Below, piece after piece: positions 49,559 to 60,929 of a stretch of DNA of 64,000 nt. Position numbers and translations under genes: made by a program. Position 1 is the stretch's first letter, and each line of letters opens with the position of its first letter. The notes below the pieces were generated by a model. The model ran no database searches. It was given only the letters and a program-made list of their open reading frames with translations, and was not told the DNA's origin. This stretch comes from Watersipora subatra (taxonomy: Eukaryota > Bryozoa > Gymnolaemata > Cheilostomatida > Watersiporidae). The stretch lies in assembly GCF_963576615.1 (NCBI RefSeq), contig NC_088708.1, positions 7,068,001-7,132,000 of the forward strand. Reading direction: 5' to 3'.

Positions 49559-51038
49559 CTGTGTTAATGTTGTTAGGCTATTTTTTAATCAATAGATAAT
49601 TTATACATTGATGTTTTTGTAACCATAACTACGACTGCCATCCTTTTGTCACTCATTAATGAGTAAAATACAGAACGCTTCAGCTGGATAGTTAGCCTGT
49701 AGACCAAACAATAAGAGTGCAAACATTTACATAAAGTACGCTATTTTTCTAGCAGCCTGTTATTGTTTAGCAGCACCCACATATTGAGGTCAGACCTAAA
49801 AAAGATAACGATTTGTGAGTTTCTAGCCGCATTTCCTAACTCGGTTGCGGAATGTAGACAGAAATAAATTTTGGTGACTACAATATAACTGCACGTTAAA
49901 CCAGGTCGTTTCTACGGAACTACAAAACTGCTAATGCTAATTGTACTGCGTAGTTGTAGTAGGCTGTTGTTGTAAATGGTTTTTAGTATACTCTTGAATA
50001 TGGCTTGTACATTGATACTATTATTATTGCAAACTATTACGTATGTACTACATTGCAAAGCGGTTATTTTATATGACTACAGCAGGTTTTGGCTTGCCCA
50101 CAAAACAGTTATACTTTTTCTTCTAATTACAATACAAAGTAGAACCTGACTTTTCAGCAATTATTAGCCTAGCTACAAAACAGTTATATTTCTATTAAAT
50201 ACATGTTAGAACCTGACTGTTCAGCAATTATTAGCCTAGCTACAAAACAGTTATATTTCTATTAAATACATGTTAGAACTTAACTTTTCAGCAATTATTA
50301 GTCTAGCTACAAAACAGTTATATTTCTATTAAATACATGTTAGAACCTGACTTTTCAGCAAACATTAGTCCAGCTACAAAACAGTTATATTTCTATTAAA
50401 TACATGTTAGAACCTGACTTTCCAGCAAATATTAGCCCAGCTACAAAACAGTTATATTTCTATTAAATACATGTTAGAACCTAACTTTTCAGCAATTATT
50501 AGCCTGGCTACAAAACAGTTATCTTATTTCAACTTCATGGACTTGAACAGCAAGTATTAGCCTGGCTACATAAAAGTTTTATGACTTCATACAAACTAAA
50601 GCTTAGAGTTATGAGAAGGTATTATCATTGTATGTTGTATGTAAAAGTTATATATTATTTAGATTTACATATAGCATCTCTCAACGAAATATAATATGTA
50701 CCAAATAGAAAAATCGTTGAAAAAGTTGAATACACCAAGTTGCAAAATTGTATAACGAAAAGTCCACACTGAGTACAGCTGAGTACACACTGCCTTGATG
50801 CATATTCCACTAATGCAAACAAACTGACTAGAAATACAGGATGGCTAAACTATGTAAATGTATGCAACATAAAAGTTAATAAAACAGTAGTTACTACTGG
50901 ATCGGGGCATCAAATAACAGGGAATACAATATAATAGTTCGGTGTGAAACAAAATAATTTTGTTTTAAAACATATTGAAGATATGCCAGTTATCGGCATA
51001 CATGTGCACATTGGAAAGCCTAACAGGAAAACATATGT
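49559..51038. other. Spacer 5' of TRPV-B
   Basis: Similarity to the region upstream of TRPV-A continues to about 49785 and then stops abruptly, marking a duplication or rearrangement edge. After that come AT-rich sequence and the 67-bp tandem repeat. No coding signal. Confidence 0.55.
50141..50540. repeat. 67-bp tandem repeat, about 6 copies
   Basis: Units start AGAACCTGACTTTTCAGCAA and contain CTACAAAACAGTTATATTTC. The period is 67 bp (50141, 50208, 50275 and so on); the outer units are diverged. Confidence 0.9.
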
Positions 51039-51508
51039 TTAGCTATGCGTAATGGGTTTTTCCATACCATAATAATCTGGAGATGGCCTACTTTTGACAT
51101 CTTCTGGAGTCAACTTCTTACACCATGACTCGTGAGCTTCTAGTAGAGCTGGACTCAGTCTAATAAGTTGCCGACTAATGACCTGATAGTCAGAGCTACT
51201 CTCTTTAAGATAATATAAAATGGTCTCATTTACCATCTGAATACCATCATACATTCCAGATATATGCTCCTAGCGACTATGTTCGTAATCTTCGGCTGGA
51301 ACTACATTAAATACACCATAACTAGTATGGTGTGTTTCATAGCGCTTCAGGTACTTGATTTTATAATACATAAGCTGAGCATCTAGGGAAACAATGGGAA
51401 ATTCCACAGGGTTTTCTGTAAGCTCCTTGCCATTCCAGTTGGTAGCTTTATGGTATTCTGTTGTCGGGAAACACTTCACTGCTCCTTCTCTGGTGGATTC
51501 TTCCTTGG
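51039..51508 (-). pseudogene. Unrecognised conserved-looking exon with one in-frame TAG
   Basis: After a good acceptor (TTTGTGTAATAG at 51509-51520) a frame reads AKEESTREGAVKCFPTTEYH and later YKIKYLKRYETHHTSYGVF. A TAG follows EDYEHSR at about 51267-51269. The same frame then continues MYDGIQMVNETILYYLKESS to a TGA or TAA-type stop at 51039. The composition (charged, few Cys, no low complexity) looks like real protein, about 155 codons. I do not recognise the family. It may be a terminal exon of a decayed gene or retrocopy; no upstream exon was found. It lies next to, but outside, the piggyBac-like element. Confidence 0.5.
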
Positions 51509-51572
51509 CTATTACACAAATAAATAAATAGAAAATGTTACAGACTACTTCACAAAGTTTTGATCTAGTTAA

Positions 51573-52830
51573 CCCTTTGCTTACGAAATCCGTAAAAGCC
51601 CGGAATACTAGCATTGTCTCGGTGTAAGGATCCCGAAAATCCCAAAATAACTCGGCCTTCGATAAACCTTTTTAAAAATATATTATTTATTAAAAAAACA
51701 GCATTAAAATTAGTAATTTGATCAATTTCTATTGGCTTTGTAATACTGTTTTGAGGCTATAAATAATCCCAAATACGCATGTGCAAGCAATACACTTTGC
51801 AAAGATGTGATCTTTAATGGAAATCTATTTATCATGAACGCACGCGGTTGTCCAAGCTCAGCTAAAAAGTTTGCTTAGAGGAAGACATCGACTAGTTTGG
51901 GAGCAAAGAAGAGGATATCAGGTCGGAAGAATGTGGGGAAGACGATGAAAGTGAAAAATAAGATCAACAGGGTGAATTGGATTGCAAAAGTGAGAATGAA
52001 ACGGCGGGCGATGAAACCGGGAGTATTTACGGATTTCAAAGAGGAGCTGACTTAAAACCAAAAAAATTACATTTTGCTGACAGCTTGGCAGGAGTAAGAT
52101 CGAATTTTTAAACAGGTAAGTATTTTTAATATTTAAAGCTTTTTATAACATCAGCCATTATAAATGCTATATTTAACGCAACGAATAAATATGGCCTCCA
52201 AAAACATTGCGATGCTTCGGAGCCTGTTGATGGTAAAGATATTTGGCAGTTATTTATTTAGTTTTGCATATAAGTATTTTCAAAAAGCCTACTCTGTTGT
52301 CTTACTGGTCCACAATCCTTTATTATCTACGCTGATTTTTAATAAAATTAAAAACAGAAAGAAAAATAGAAGTACGTTTACTTTCTACTGTGCATTTTGC
52401 TGACAATTTTGAACAGCCTGCCAGCAATAAATTTTTCAAGTTAGAAAATATTTTTGCCATGATATGCGACCGGTTATATTCTGTTTTGCTGCCTGGTTTA
52501 TTCATATCTATAGATGAAAACTTGCTGGCCTGGAAAGAACGACTTGGACAACCAGTTTCTTTGCAAACTCTCGCAAATGTATGACACCGGGCAGATGCTT
52601 ATCATAAACCATTTTCACAGAGTATTGCTTCCAAAAATGTATTGGTTATCGATGTTTTATGATAGAAAGGTGGCAACTTTGACACATCACAATTTTGATA
52701 GAAATATTCACAGACGAATAAATTTGCAGGGACGATTTGCAGGAAATAAATGGCTGCCTGTTGAGAAATTTCTAAGCTTTCAAATGCATATTCATTTATA
52801 GCTCTATTCCAATTTGCATGTAAGTTATAA
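51573..52830 (+). mobile_element. piggyBac-like transposon remnant
   Basis: The left edge is TTAA followed by CCCTTTGCTTACG, a piggyBac-like tip. An acidic N-terminal stretch (SEECGEDDESEK near 51925-51960) is interrupted by stops. Near 52395-52550 the frame gives FFKLENIFAMICDRL, then LLPGLFISIDENLLAWKERL, resembling the DDE-region motif PGxxxSIDExxxxxKGRL of piggyBac transposases. Later sequence decays and frames shift; no right end was found. Right boundary approximate. Confidence 0.58.
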
Positions 52831-53049
52831 CAAAGTTTAGGCGACATTGTCAGACCTCCATTTTGCGCTGGTCTTTTGGGTCATGCACTGAGAATTTCGA
52901 GTGGCGCTCCCCCAATGCATTGGAGCTCATAACTCTACTTTCAATGCTCTTTGACAACCAATTTCTTTTGCAAATTGTTGAGAACCCATGAATCCGTGCA
53001 AAAATTATTTATACTTTTTCTCTTTTTCTCTTACTCTATTTTTTTCTCT

Positions 53050-53385
53050 TCCCTTGCCACCTTCGACCTCCGCTGTTGACCACAGGCGTTGTGCTTACCA
53101 GCTTGCGGCTGCCTGGAACGGACTGCCAGTCGGATTGAGGCGGATTGAAAATCACACTGTTTTTCGAACTACTCTGAAACAATGGCTCCTTGACTCTCTG
53201 ACATAGCTTTTTTTTGCAGTAAATGAACTTTTGTTTTTGTTGACTGTCTACCCAGGCTCTGCACCTCGACTAGCTACGCTATTGTGCATGTGGGCCCTCA
53301 TCATTAAATATAGATTGATTTTTCTATTATGTTTTTTTGGATTATTTGATGAAAATACAAACAAATAAACAAACAAATTACCTTT
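53050..53385 (+). mobile_element. CR1/L2-type non-LTR retrotransposon 3' end
   Basis: The frame to 53206 reads AYQLAAAWNGLPVGLRRI then FRTTLKQWLLDSL. This matches the extreme C-terminal tail of many jockey/CR1 reverse-transcriptase proteins (AxxWNxLPxxLR...FKxxLKxxLL). A short 3' UTR ends in AAATAAACAAACAAATTA, the same tail as the fragment in TRPV-A. It is 5'-truncated. Confidence 0.75.
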
Positions 53386-53997
53386 ATCAATTAGGAAAAT
53401 ACAATTGAAAATGGCGTATAAAAAAAATTAATAACTTCAACAAATTGAGACTTTTGCTGGAAAGCATTTGCAGAGAAATTTCTCAGCTTTCCAATGGATA
53501 TTTATTTATGTAACTACCAGAATTGTGATGTAAGTTACTGCAGTTTTTATGCAGTCGTGTCGAAGGCTCAAATCAGACTTCACACTCTCAAACGAGGCTT
53601 TCAGAGAAACTTTTAGTGTTTGTGTTCTTTGAGATATTTGCTTTCTAAACCTATCTCTTGAAGCAATCTCATATTGAGGTTCACAAGCAGGAATAAGTTT
53701 ATTGAACTTGGTGGATTGAATAGTCTCAAGAGGATGCAAATCACACGCGACCCAGTCAATAATGTGTATGTTCCAGAAGTGTCAACAGGAAATGTATAAC
53801 GGTTGCTGTAATTTACCAGGGTTCGACGTTCCATGTTTAAAACATATGCTGAAGACAGAAGTGTGTGTACGTGTGTGTGCGCTTGTGTGTCAAATGAGTG
53901 TGTATGCAATTGTCCACTCTTCCCTAATGTGTGATTTATTTATTTATACATAATATGAGTATGATATTTGTTTGCTAATATAATGTACTTTATTCAA

Positions 53998-54034
53998 GGT
54001 CCAGGCAACAGCAAAGCTGTATGTTGCCTGGACC
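53998..54034. repeat. Perfect 13-bp hairpin
   Basis: GGTCCAGGCAACA and TGTTGCCTGGACC pair perfectly around an 11-base loop. No T-run or known RNA motif follows. Confidence 0.7.
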
Positions 54035-54380
54035 CATAAGTAAGACAGAGACAGTTTGAGATAGTTTCTTTCAGAGATTTCTTTCAACTCCCTTAATAGT
54101 TTCTGTAATACCACTGTTGTTAGCGGGTTTGTGTGTTACCATTGTCTGTACATGCAGCCAAGCAGGAGACAATTTGAGTTAGTCTCTTCCAGACCTATTT
54201 AATAGTTTCTGTAATGCCACTGATGTTCGCTGCATTGCCATTGTTTTCATGCTTATTATTTCGTTTTATGTATACACTTAGCACTTTAAATATTCTTTTA
54301 TTTAAATATACACCTATATAGATGTATTAGCTAGTATAACTTGCTTCTGTTTATATCTTGGATTACGTGTATGTTACAAT
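54035..54380. repeat. Diverged tandem duplication
   Basis: Two copies of a roughly 125-bp unit containing ACAGTTTGAGATAGT / ACAATTTGAGTTAGT and AATAGTTTCTGTAATACCACTG / AATAGTTTCTGTAATGCCACTG (54050 and 54170). No coding signal. Confidence 0.65.
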
Positions 54381-54381
54381 T

Positions 54382-54800
54382 TCCATTTCCATAATTCATT
54401 TCCATAATATTTCCATTTCCATAACATTTCCATAATTCATTTCCATATTATTTCCATTTCCATAATTGATTTCCATATAATTTCCATTTCCATAACATTT
54501 CCATAATTCATTTCCATATTATTTCTATTTCCATAACATTTCCATAATTCATTTCCATATTATTTCCATTTCCATAATTGATTTCCATATAATTTCCATT
54601 TCATTTCCATAATTCATTTCCATATTATTACCATTTCCATACCATTTCCATAATTCATTTTCATATTATTTCCATTTCATAACATTTCCATAATTCATTT
54701 CCATATTTTTTCCATTTCCATAACATTTCCATATTTCTAAAATAAAATTTCCATTTCCATAAAATTATGGAAATATTTATGTTTATGGAAATGGATATGG
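54382..54800. repeat. TTTCCAT-based satellite
   Basis: Repeats of ATTTCCATTTCCATA in blocks such as AACATTTCCATAATTCATTT. It ends with an inverted segment (TATGGAAATGGATATGG near 54785), so the right edge can fold back. Confidence 0.9.
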
Positions 54801-55394
54801 AGAAGTAAACATTTTTATAATATGTTTAGCGATCCTGCTTTGAGTGCACTTAAACAGATTTATCTATTCAATAGCTTTTCATCTAGTCTCTTCATGTAAA
54901 ATCAAATTCATCTGCAAAAGCTTGCAAATCCTGCAACAATTAAAATGTTATGATTAACTTTATTTCCAAAACAGGCAAACTAAAAAAATCAAATTAGAAA
55001 AAGTTGTCACCAAACAAAGCTTATAACATTATAGTGCTCATCCATTTTTCAGCTTGACAAAACAGTCATAGCAGTACTTCTAGCAAGCTCTTAATGCAAA
55101 GAAGCTGTCTATAAAACTCAACTCATATGTTTCTATAATAAACCGAATCAATGCTGCAAGCAAACACACACACATAAAAATATGTTAGTCAACGTCCCAA
55201 CCTTATAAAACAAAAGTATTCAACCAACCATATCTCCTATTTATGTCTTTAAACCAATCCAAAGCAACCCTATTTACTAGACAAACTTACAATACGTATG
55301 GGATATTCTATGGCACATTAGGACTTGTCTATATCTGCATTTCAGCAACAAATAATTCAAGCCTTTTGAGTGTTTTGTCGTTTCACGATGATGT

Positions 55395-58300
55395 TCATGC
55401 AGTCTCGACCATAGTAAGGTTGTTACTTGTTTGCGGCCTATCTGTCGCATTGTCAGCATTGACGCAATTGTTCATCGTCAAACCTAGTGCTTTAGCTACC
55501 TCATTAGCAGTTAAAAATTCCTCCATCGATCTCTCAGTTAGTGTCTTCTTTTTAAGATAGTGGCGGCCTGAAGTATCATGTTTTCTAGGGGTTGGTGGCT
55601 CTTCGAGAATAAATTCATCTACCTGTTTTGGAGGTTGAGGTTTAGGGGATCTTTTTCTTGAAAAGGGCGGTGTTTCTCCACATATTTTTCGATGTTGCTT
55701 GAGAATGTGAGACTCTATGAACAAAACAATCCCCAGCTTTTGTAGATGCCATTGGTCTTGTTTAATATTTGACACTTGTGTACAGGTGTCAGAGAGAATG
55801 GCAATTACCATGTTAAGTAGCAAGATATAGGAAGTTATGAGGAAAGCAATGTATAAAAAGATGCCGAGTCCAGGATATTCCACATTTGGAAAAGTTGCAT
55901 CAAGATCTGCTAATCCAAGCATTAATGAGAACATGGTAAGTGCGGAGTTCCAGAAGTTACTAAATTGATTGGGCTGTTCTGCGGAAGTTCTGTGTACTAT
56001 TGTCATTGAGGCAGCGTATGGAATGAGAATGAAGATATAAACTACAGTAAACTTCAATACATCTCCTAGAGCAAGTTGCATCATAACGGTGAAAGAGCTG
56101 AGAAACTTAACGCCTCGAGTAAAGAATAGCATGAATAACCATCCAATCAGAAGGCTCAGTGATTGTGTGGGCATTGCCAAATCTTCACTGAAAAACTGTA
56201 ACAGGAAAGTTAAAAATATACATGGGCCTAGAAGTAGTAATAGCATCGTATAAGGTGCATTTCTATTACGGGTTGGGTTAAGCAACTCACACCATGGTTT
56301 CGGTAGCCTTATCAGCAACTGGCATTCATGGACAGTCAACGCCATTGAGTAGAAAAACATCAGCAAACTGATTACGAAATTTCCCACATCAACTTTATAG
56401 AAGGATGGAACTGGTGCTGTTGTGGTAGTGAAGATTGTGTAAAACAACATCAAGACAATGTGAACCAACCCCCAACCAAAGTACCACCATTTATAGCTTT
56501 CCCATTTCTCTCGAATTATCTCAAGGACTGGACAAACCTCTGCTAGTTCATAAAACTTCTCTTCTCTTTCCTCATCACCAGTCGTAATGAGCTCCATAGC
56601 AGATTTGCCAGGATCGGCCAGGCAACTATCTATTTCTGTCACGTCGTACAAATAAACATTAGACACTGATGTCTCTTCATCGATGTCTGCTAGCCTATAA
56701 ACATCAGAGTTGACTATGATTTCGAATAGTTGCTTGCAACCAACTTTGGCCGATAAGGTGAGGGGTGTGTAGCCATCTTTGTCTTTTTTATTTAGCATGT
56801 ATGCAAGATCACACAAATTTAAATTTGGCTTCACTTTTGTTGTTCGGATACCATCTTTCATTTCTTCTGATGGAGTTTGAGATGCCTTCTTCGCTTGCTC
56901 TTGTGGAGCTTGATATGCTTTCGGTTTTGATTCTTGTGAAGTTTGAATGGTTTTCTCTGGTTCTTCAGGTCTTTGCATTGCTTTCTTTATTAAGCATTTA
57001 AAGGTCTCTATTACCTTGTTGAGCTCTCTCTGACTAATTGTATCAGATATCATCTGTAATATAGAGACCGGTAGTAGAGAGTCAGGGAAGAACAACTGGT
57101 GCACTTTTATAAGTCCAAAAAGTCATAGGGTTTGTTTGCATTTCTTAACTGATGAAATCATAGCCGCTTATCTGCATACATTAGACTGCGCTCACTCTAT
57201 ATCAAATAACTCTACATTTGAGTGCAATTGAAAAGCAGAGATTAAGCCACCTATTCATGAAAATCTTCCCGTTTCCATTGTTTACACTATTTGATCTTTT
57301 TGCAAATTTTAGCTAATTTCATTGGTATTGATTGCTTTTGCAAACAAATAACACCCTTAGCCTTTTTGGAATACGTTATATACACCTGTGTATTAGATTG
57401 CGCTCATCATTCATCTAGATATATGATGCAATATAATAAAAGGTTTCCAGAGCATTGCCCATCTCAACACACAAACTTATCATTTGCTGAAAACCTCTCT
57501 AAGAAGAGTTTTCAAACTCTACTAGGTTATCGAGTGTAAAACATAAAATGCACCTGCAACTTCTTATTGTTTATTTTTATGCTTCTAATTGCAGAATCAG
57601 ATGAGTACGAACTAGTAATTTAGGAGTTATGATCAATTTTTCATTTTATTCAAACATTAGATCCAATCAAAAGAATTACTTACTTGCACTAAGCTGTGGA
57701 ACACATTCTGCCCGTAACTGTTGGTTCTCTTCATGGATGCTCCATTCTTAAGCAAAAGGTCTATCATTTCTTCATCCCCATTCCAGGCAGCCATAGAAAG
57801 AGGAAGTTCAACCTTGAGGCAGCCATCGTTCTGAGAGTCGCCGCTCTCGTAAGGTACATGGATGTATTCATGTAAAACTAGCTCCCTTCGTTCTTTCCAA
57901 AGTTTCAAGATGAGTTCGGCCGCTTTAATAAAATGTGCAGAGCATCATCAACCAAAATGCTAATGCAAATGGCAGATAGCTTAAATTCCATAGTAGCGTT
58001 CAAAAATTATGTTTTACCTTTGAAATCTTGTCTTGCAACAGCAATATGTAAGAGGGTTTCCTGTGGTTTCACATTACGAACGAGCTGATCACGGTACTTT
58101 TCAGCGAGGTACTTAAATATTCCGATATCTGCGTGAGAAAATCAGTGAGATGGTTAATTGTGTAGCGTACAGCATGTGTATTTTGTGTAGTGTATACAAG
58201 GTGATGACATGTATATCAGAATATAGCATGTATATTCATGTGCAGCGTGTGTATTGAATATACATTGTACAATGCATTGGTAAATAGTATTTATAGAAGT

Positions 58301-60929
58301 GCACAGTATGCATATCTGCGTATTGCATTTGTATCAGCATATAGCATGTACATCAGTGTGGACAATGTACATGTATATAAGTTTGTAGTGTATATCCCTT
58401 CTTGCAGTATAAATATAATCAGGCAGCAAGAGTGTCAGAGAATAGTATATTATCATTGAGACCTAGTAACTGGTAACTAATAATTAAAGAATAAATAATA
58501 AATAAATAAATAATTAATATAGAATATTTTGAATACAAAAATTTTGAAGTTTTTCCAAGATTAATAACAAATAATCCACATTTAATTATGGTAAACTAGC
58601 TTATTGTTGACCTATGTTGTAGTAAATGATAGATTTGGGCTATTGCCCTAGAATAACTAAAACCAGAAAAACTATCGACCTTTCAAGGTAATCTTTAGCT
58701 CACCAGAACTATTGCAATAACAGACATAATGGGCTCTAATAACTGGACCTTTGTGGTTCAGGAATATATTAAACCACTAATCGCCAACTGCTACCAAAGC
58801 CATCAATATAAACATATAGTAGCATCTTGCCCCAATAATGAAGTTTTCTGTGGAGGTGCATATTACGGTGACAAATGCATTGAGGTCCCCATTGCATTAC
58901 TTGCAAAGGACAACATCATCTACTTTTTATATACTGCCTTGTATACAGAAAATTACATGCTGCTCTGCAAACTCGTTAATGTTGTGAATCAAGAAAGATT
59001 ACTCATGATTTTCCTTAAAGGTTGACTAGCAACAAAATTCACATTACAGTTATTTGGTATCAAAAGATTCACCATGTCTTACTCTGCTGTGTTGTAGGTG
59101 CAAAATATGTGGAAATGTGATTACAAGCTCTTAAAAGCTCAAAAACGAACAGATAATCGCCGCCATCCCGAAAACGCCGTAGGTTGGAATCAATTTATTT
59201 TTCTGACATACTCAAACAATTTGGTTATTGTTTTGACACGTGATGTTATCACGTGACATGAAAGGCCAATAAAAGGCTCAATATAAAACGACTCGTAGCA
59301 CTAGTTTATGACAAACAGTTTGGGTTCTACAGAAAGGCCCGTATCAAATCTAGATGCTCGCTACTTTACAGTTTTGTTTCGACTTGGTTGAATCGTTTAG
59401 TCGTAATCTGATCATGTGACCCATACTTTCGGCCAAACAGCACGAAAAATTTCTGCGGCATTTTCGAACTATCACAGGTAACCAACAGGCTCGTCATGTT
59501 TATCAAAGAATGAAATGCACTCCTTTGAGCCAAGGTTAAAAAATTAAACGAGTTTTTACGGTAGGTTTTGAGATATCAATGTTCAAAGTGACAGCATTAC
59601 AATGATGATGACACAGATGGGTAAGGACAATAGACATAGTTTTATTGAATGCGAGAAGTATATTTGTGAAAATATTTCGACAAATGAGGTTGCATGAAAG
59701 TGTAAACAGAAGCCATCGTGTACAACTATGTCTCATTTGAGCCGTTTTGGAAAGGGATTCTAACCTACGGCGTTTTCGTGGTGGCGGCGATTAACTGTTC
59801 GTTTTTGAGCTTTAAAGAGCTTTTAATCACATTTCCACATATTTTGCACCTACAACACAGCAGAGTAAGACATGGTGAATCTTTTGATACCATATAACTG
59901 TAATTTAAATTATGTTGCAAGTCAACCTTTAACTAGTAGACATATATGATGTCAACTACTATAATTCGCTCCCAGATAACTTTGGTATGCTATTTTCAGT
60001 GATTTTTCACAATAGCGAATCACTCAATATTGAGATAATCAATGAACCACAACTTCAAGCAAAGAACTATGATCTTATAATGATGCCCGAGTCTTGGCTT
60101 ACTTTAAGCAAAAAACTACTTTACAATATGGATTTTTATGAAGAAACATGCTTAGATGGAGATTTCTTTAATGGTCTTACCATTTTTTTTTCTTGAGATT
60201 AGAGCTGTTTTTACTATGCTTTGCGTTACTGGCAGCTTTGTCTGAACTTTCTTCTCTTTGGCTATGTCAATGAGAATTTTCACTTTTCTTAGGTTGTTGT
60301 TTTTAATGGCTGTAGTTAGTGATTGGTTGAACTTGAGAAGGTTTAACCATTCAACCTGCGAGTCTCGGTATTCAAGTACTGCCCGCTTCTTTTCCTTGTA
60401 AGCTAATTCTCCTGCAGAGCTACATATAAAGTTGGTATCAGAAACAAAAGCCTACACATTATTATTAAATGTGTATAGTAAAGGTGTAGATCTGTTCTCA
60501 TACAGAATATAATGAAGCCATGGTATTAGGATTTACAGCTACGGAGTAAATGGTACACTGAACCATGCTTATCTAGCATGCTATGTTTTAAAATAAAATG
60601 AATCTTTTAGAGTTGAAAATTGCAAGCAAAGTTTATAAATTTCTCGAAGAACTGTGTTGCTGAAACGCATTAAAGAGTACCATTTCATGCATAACTCATT
60701 TTTTCAATAAAAACCTCACATGTACAGCGTAGCAAAGTATAGAAAAGGTGTTGATATGACTAAATATCTTCACACGTAAATATAATAAAAGATAGCAGTA
60801 TGTGTCATGCAGCTATTGATGAGCCACCATAAACCTTTCACTGAATAAATAACTTTTATAACTCACTACTCAATCATTTCTCAAGTAGAATCTTTTTGTC
60901 AGCGTTTGTTGCCAATCTTTGCTCTCTCC
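55395..60929 (-). CDS. TRPV-like ankyrin ion channel, tandem copy C
   Basis: Exons: 60867-60929, 60181-60411, 58018-58128, 57684-57922, 55395-57053; first exon not found. The last exon is uninterrupted, with ankyrin DGYTPLTLSAKVG, six membrane segments, pore LGLADLDATF and S6 YILLLNMVIAILSDT. The C-terminus differs from A and B after VAKALG: it ends NNLTMVETA in place of the basic KKPSRSNT-type tail. Exon 60181-60411 has about 27-30 extra bases in frame compared with B, including a segment reading RDSQVEWLN. The upstream exon 60867-60929 carries TGA where B reads Trp (EKW in B, EK-stop in C), so either this exon is skipped, a later start is used, or the gene is impaired. Its intron carries a TTAA MITE and lacks the TIR element seen in A and B. 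Confidence 0.83.
59019..59928. mobile_element. TTAA-type MITE, best preserved copy
   Basis: TTAA at 59015-59018 and 59929-59932 flanks tips AGGTTGACTAGC and, inverted, AGGTTGACTTGC. The inverted arms are about 170 bp and nearly identical (ATTCACCATGTCTTACTCTG). TTAA duplication is typical of piggyBac and Kolobok elements. Non-coding; located in TRPV-C intron 2. Confidence 0.85.

Noticed and set aside
58729..59025. 98-codon plus-strand open frame in TRPV-C intron
   Set aside because: Reads as plausible protein (Cys-containing, ends at the MITE edge), but has no splice partners or recognised family. A decayed ankyrin or channel exon on the plus strand could not be supported.
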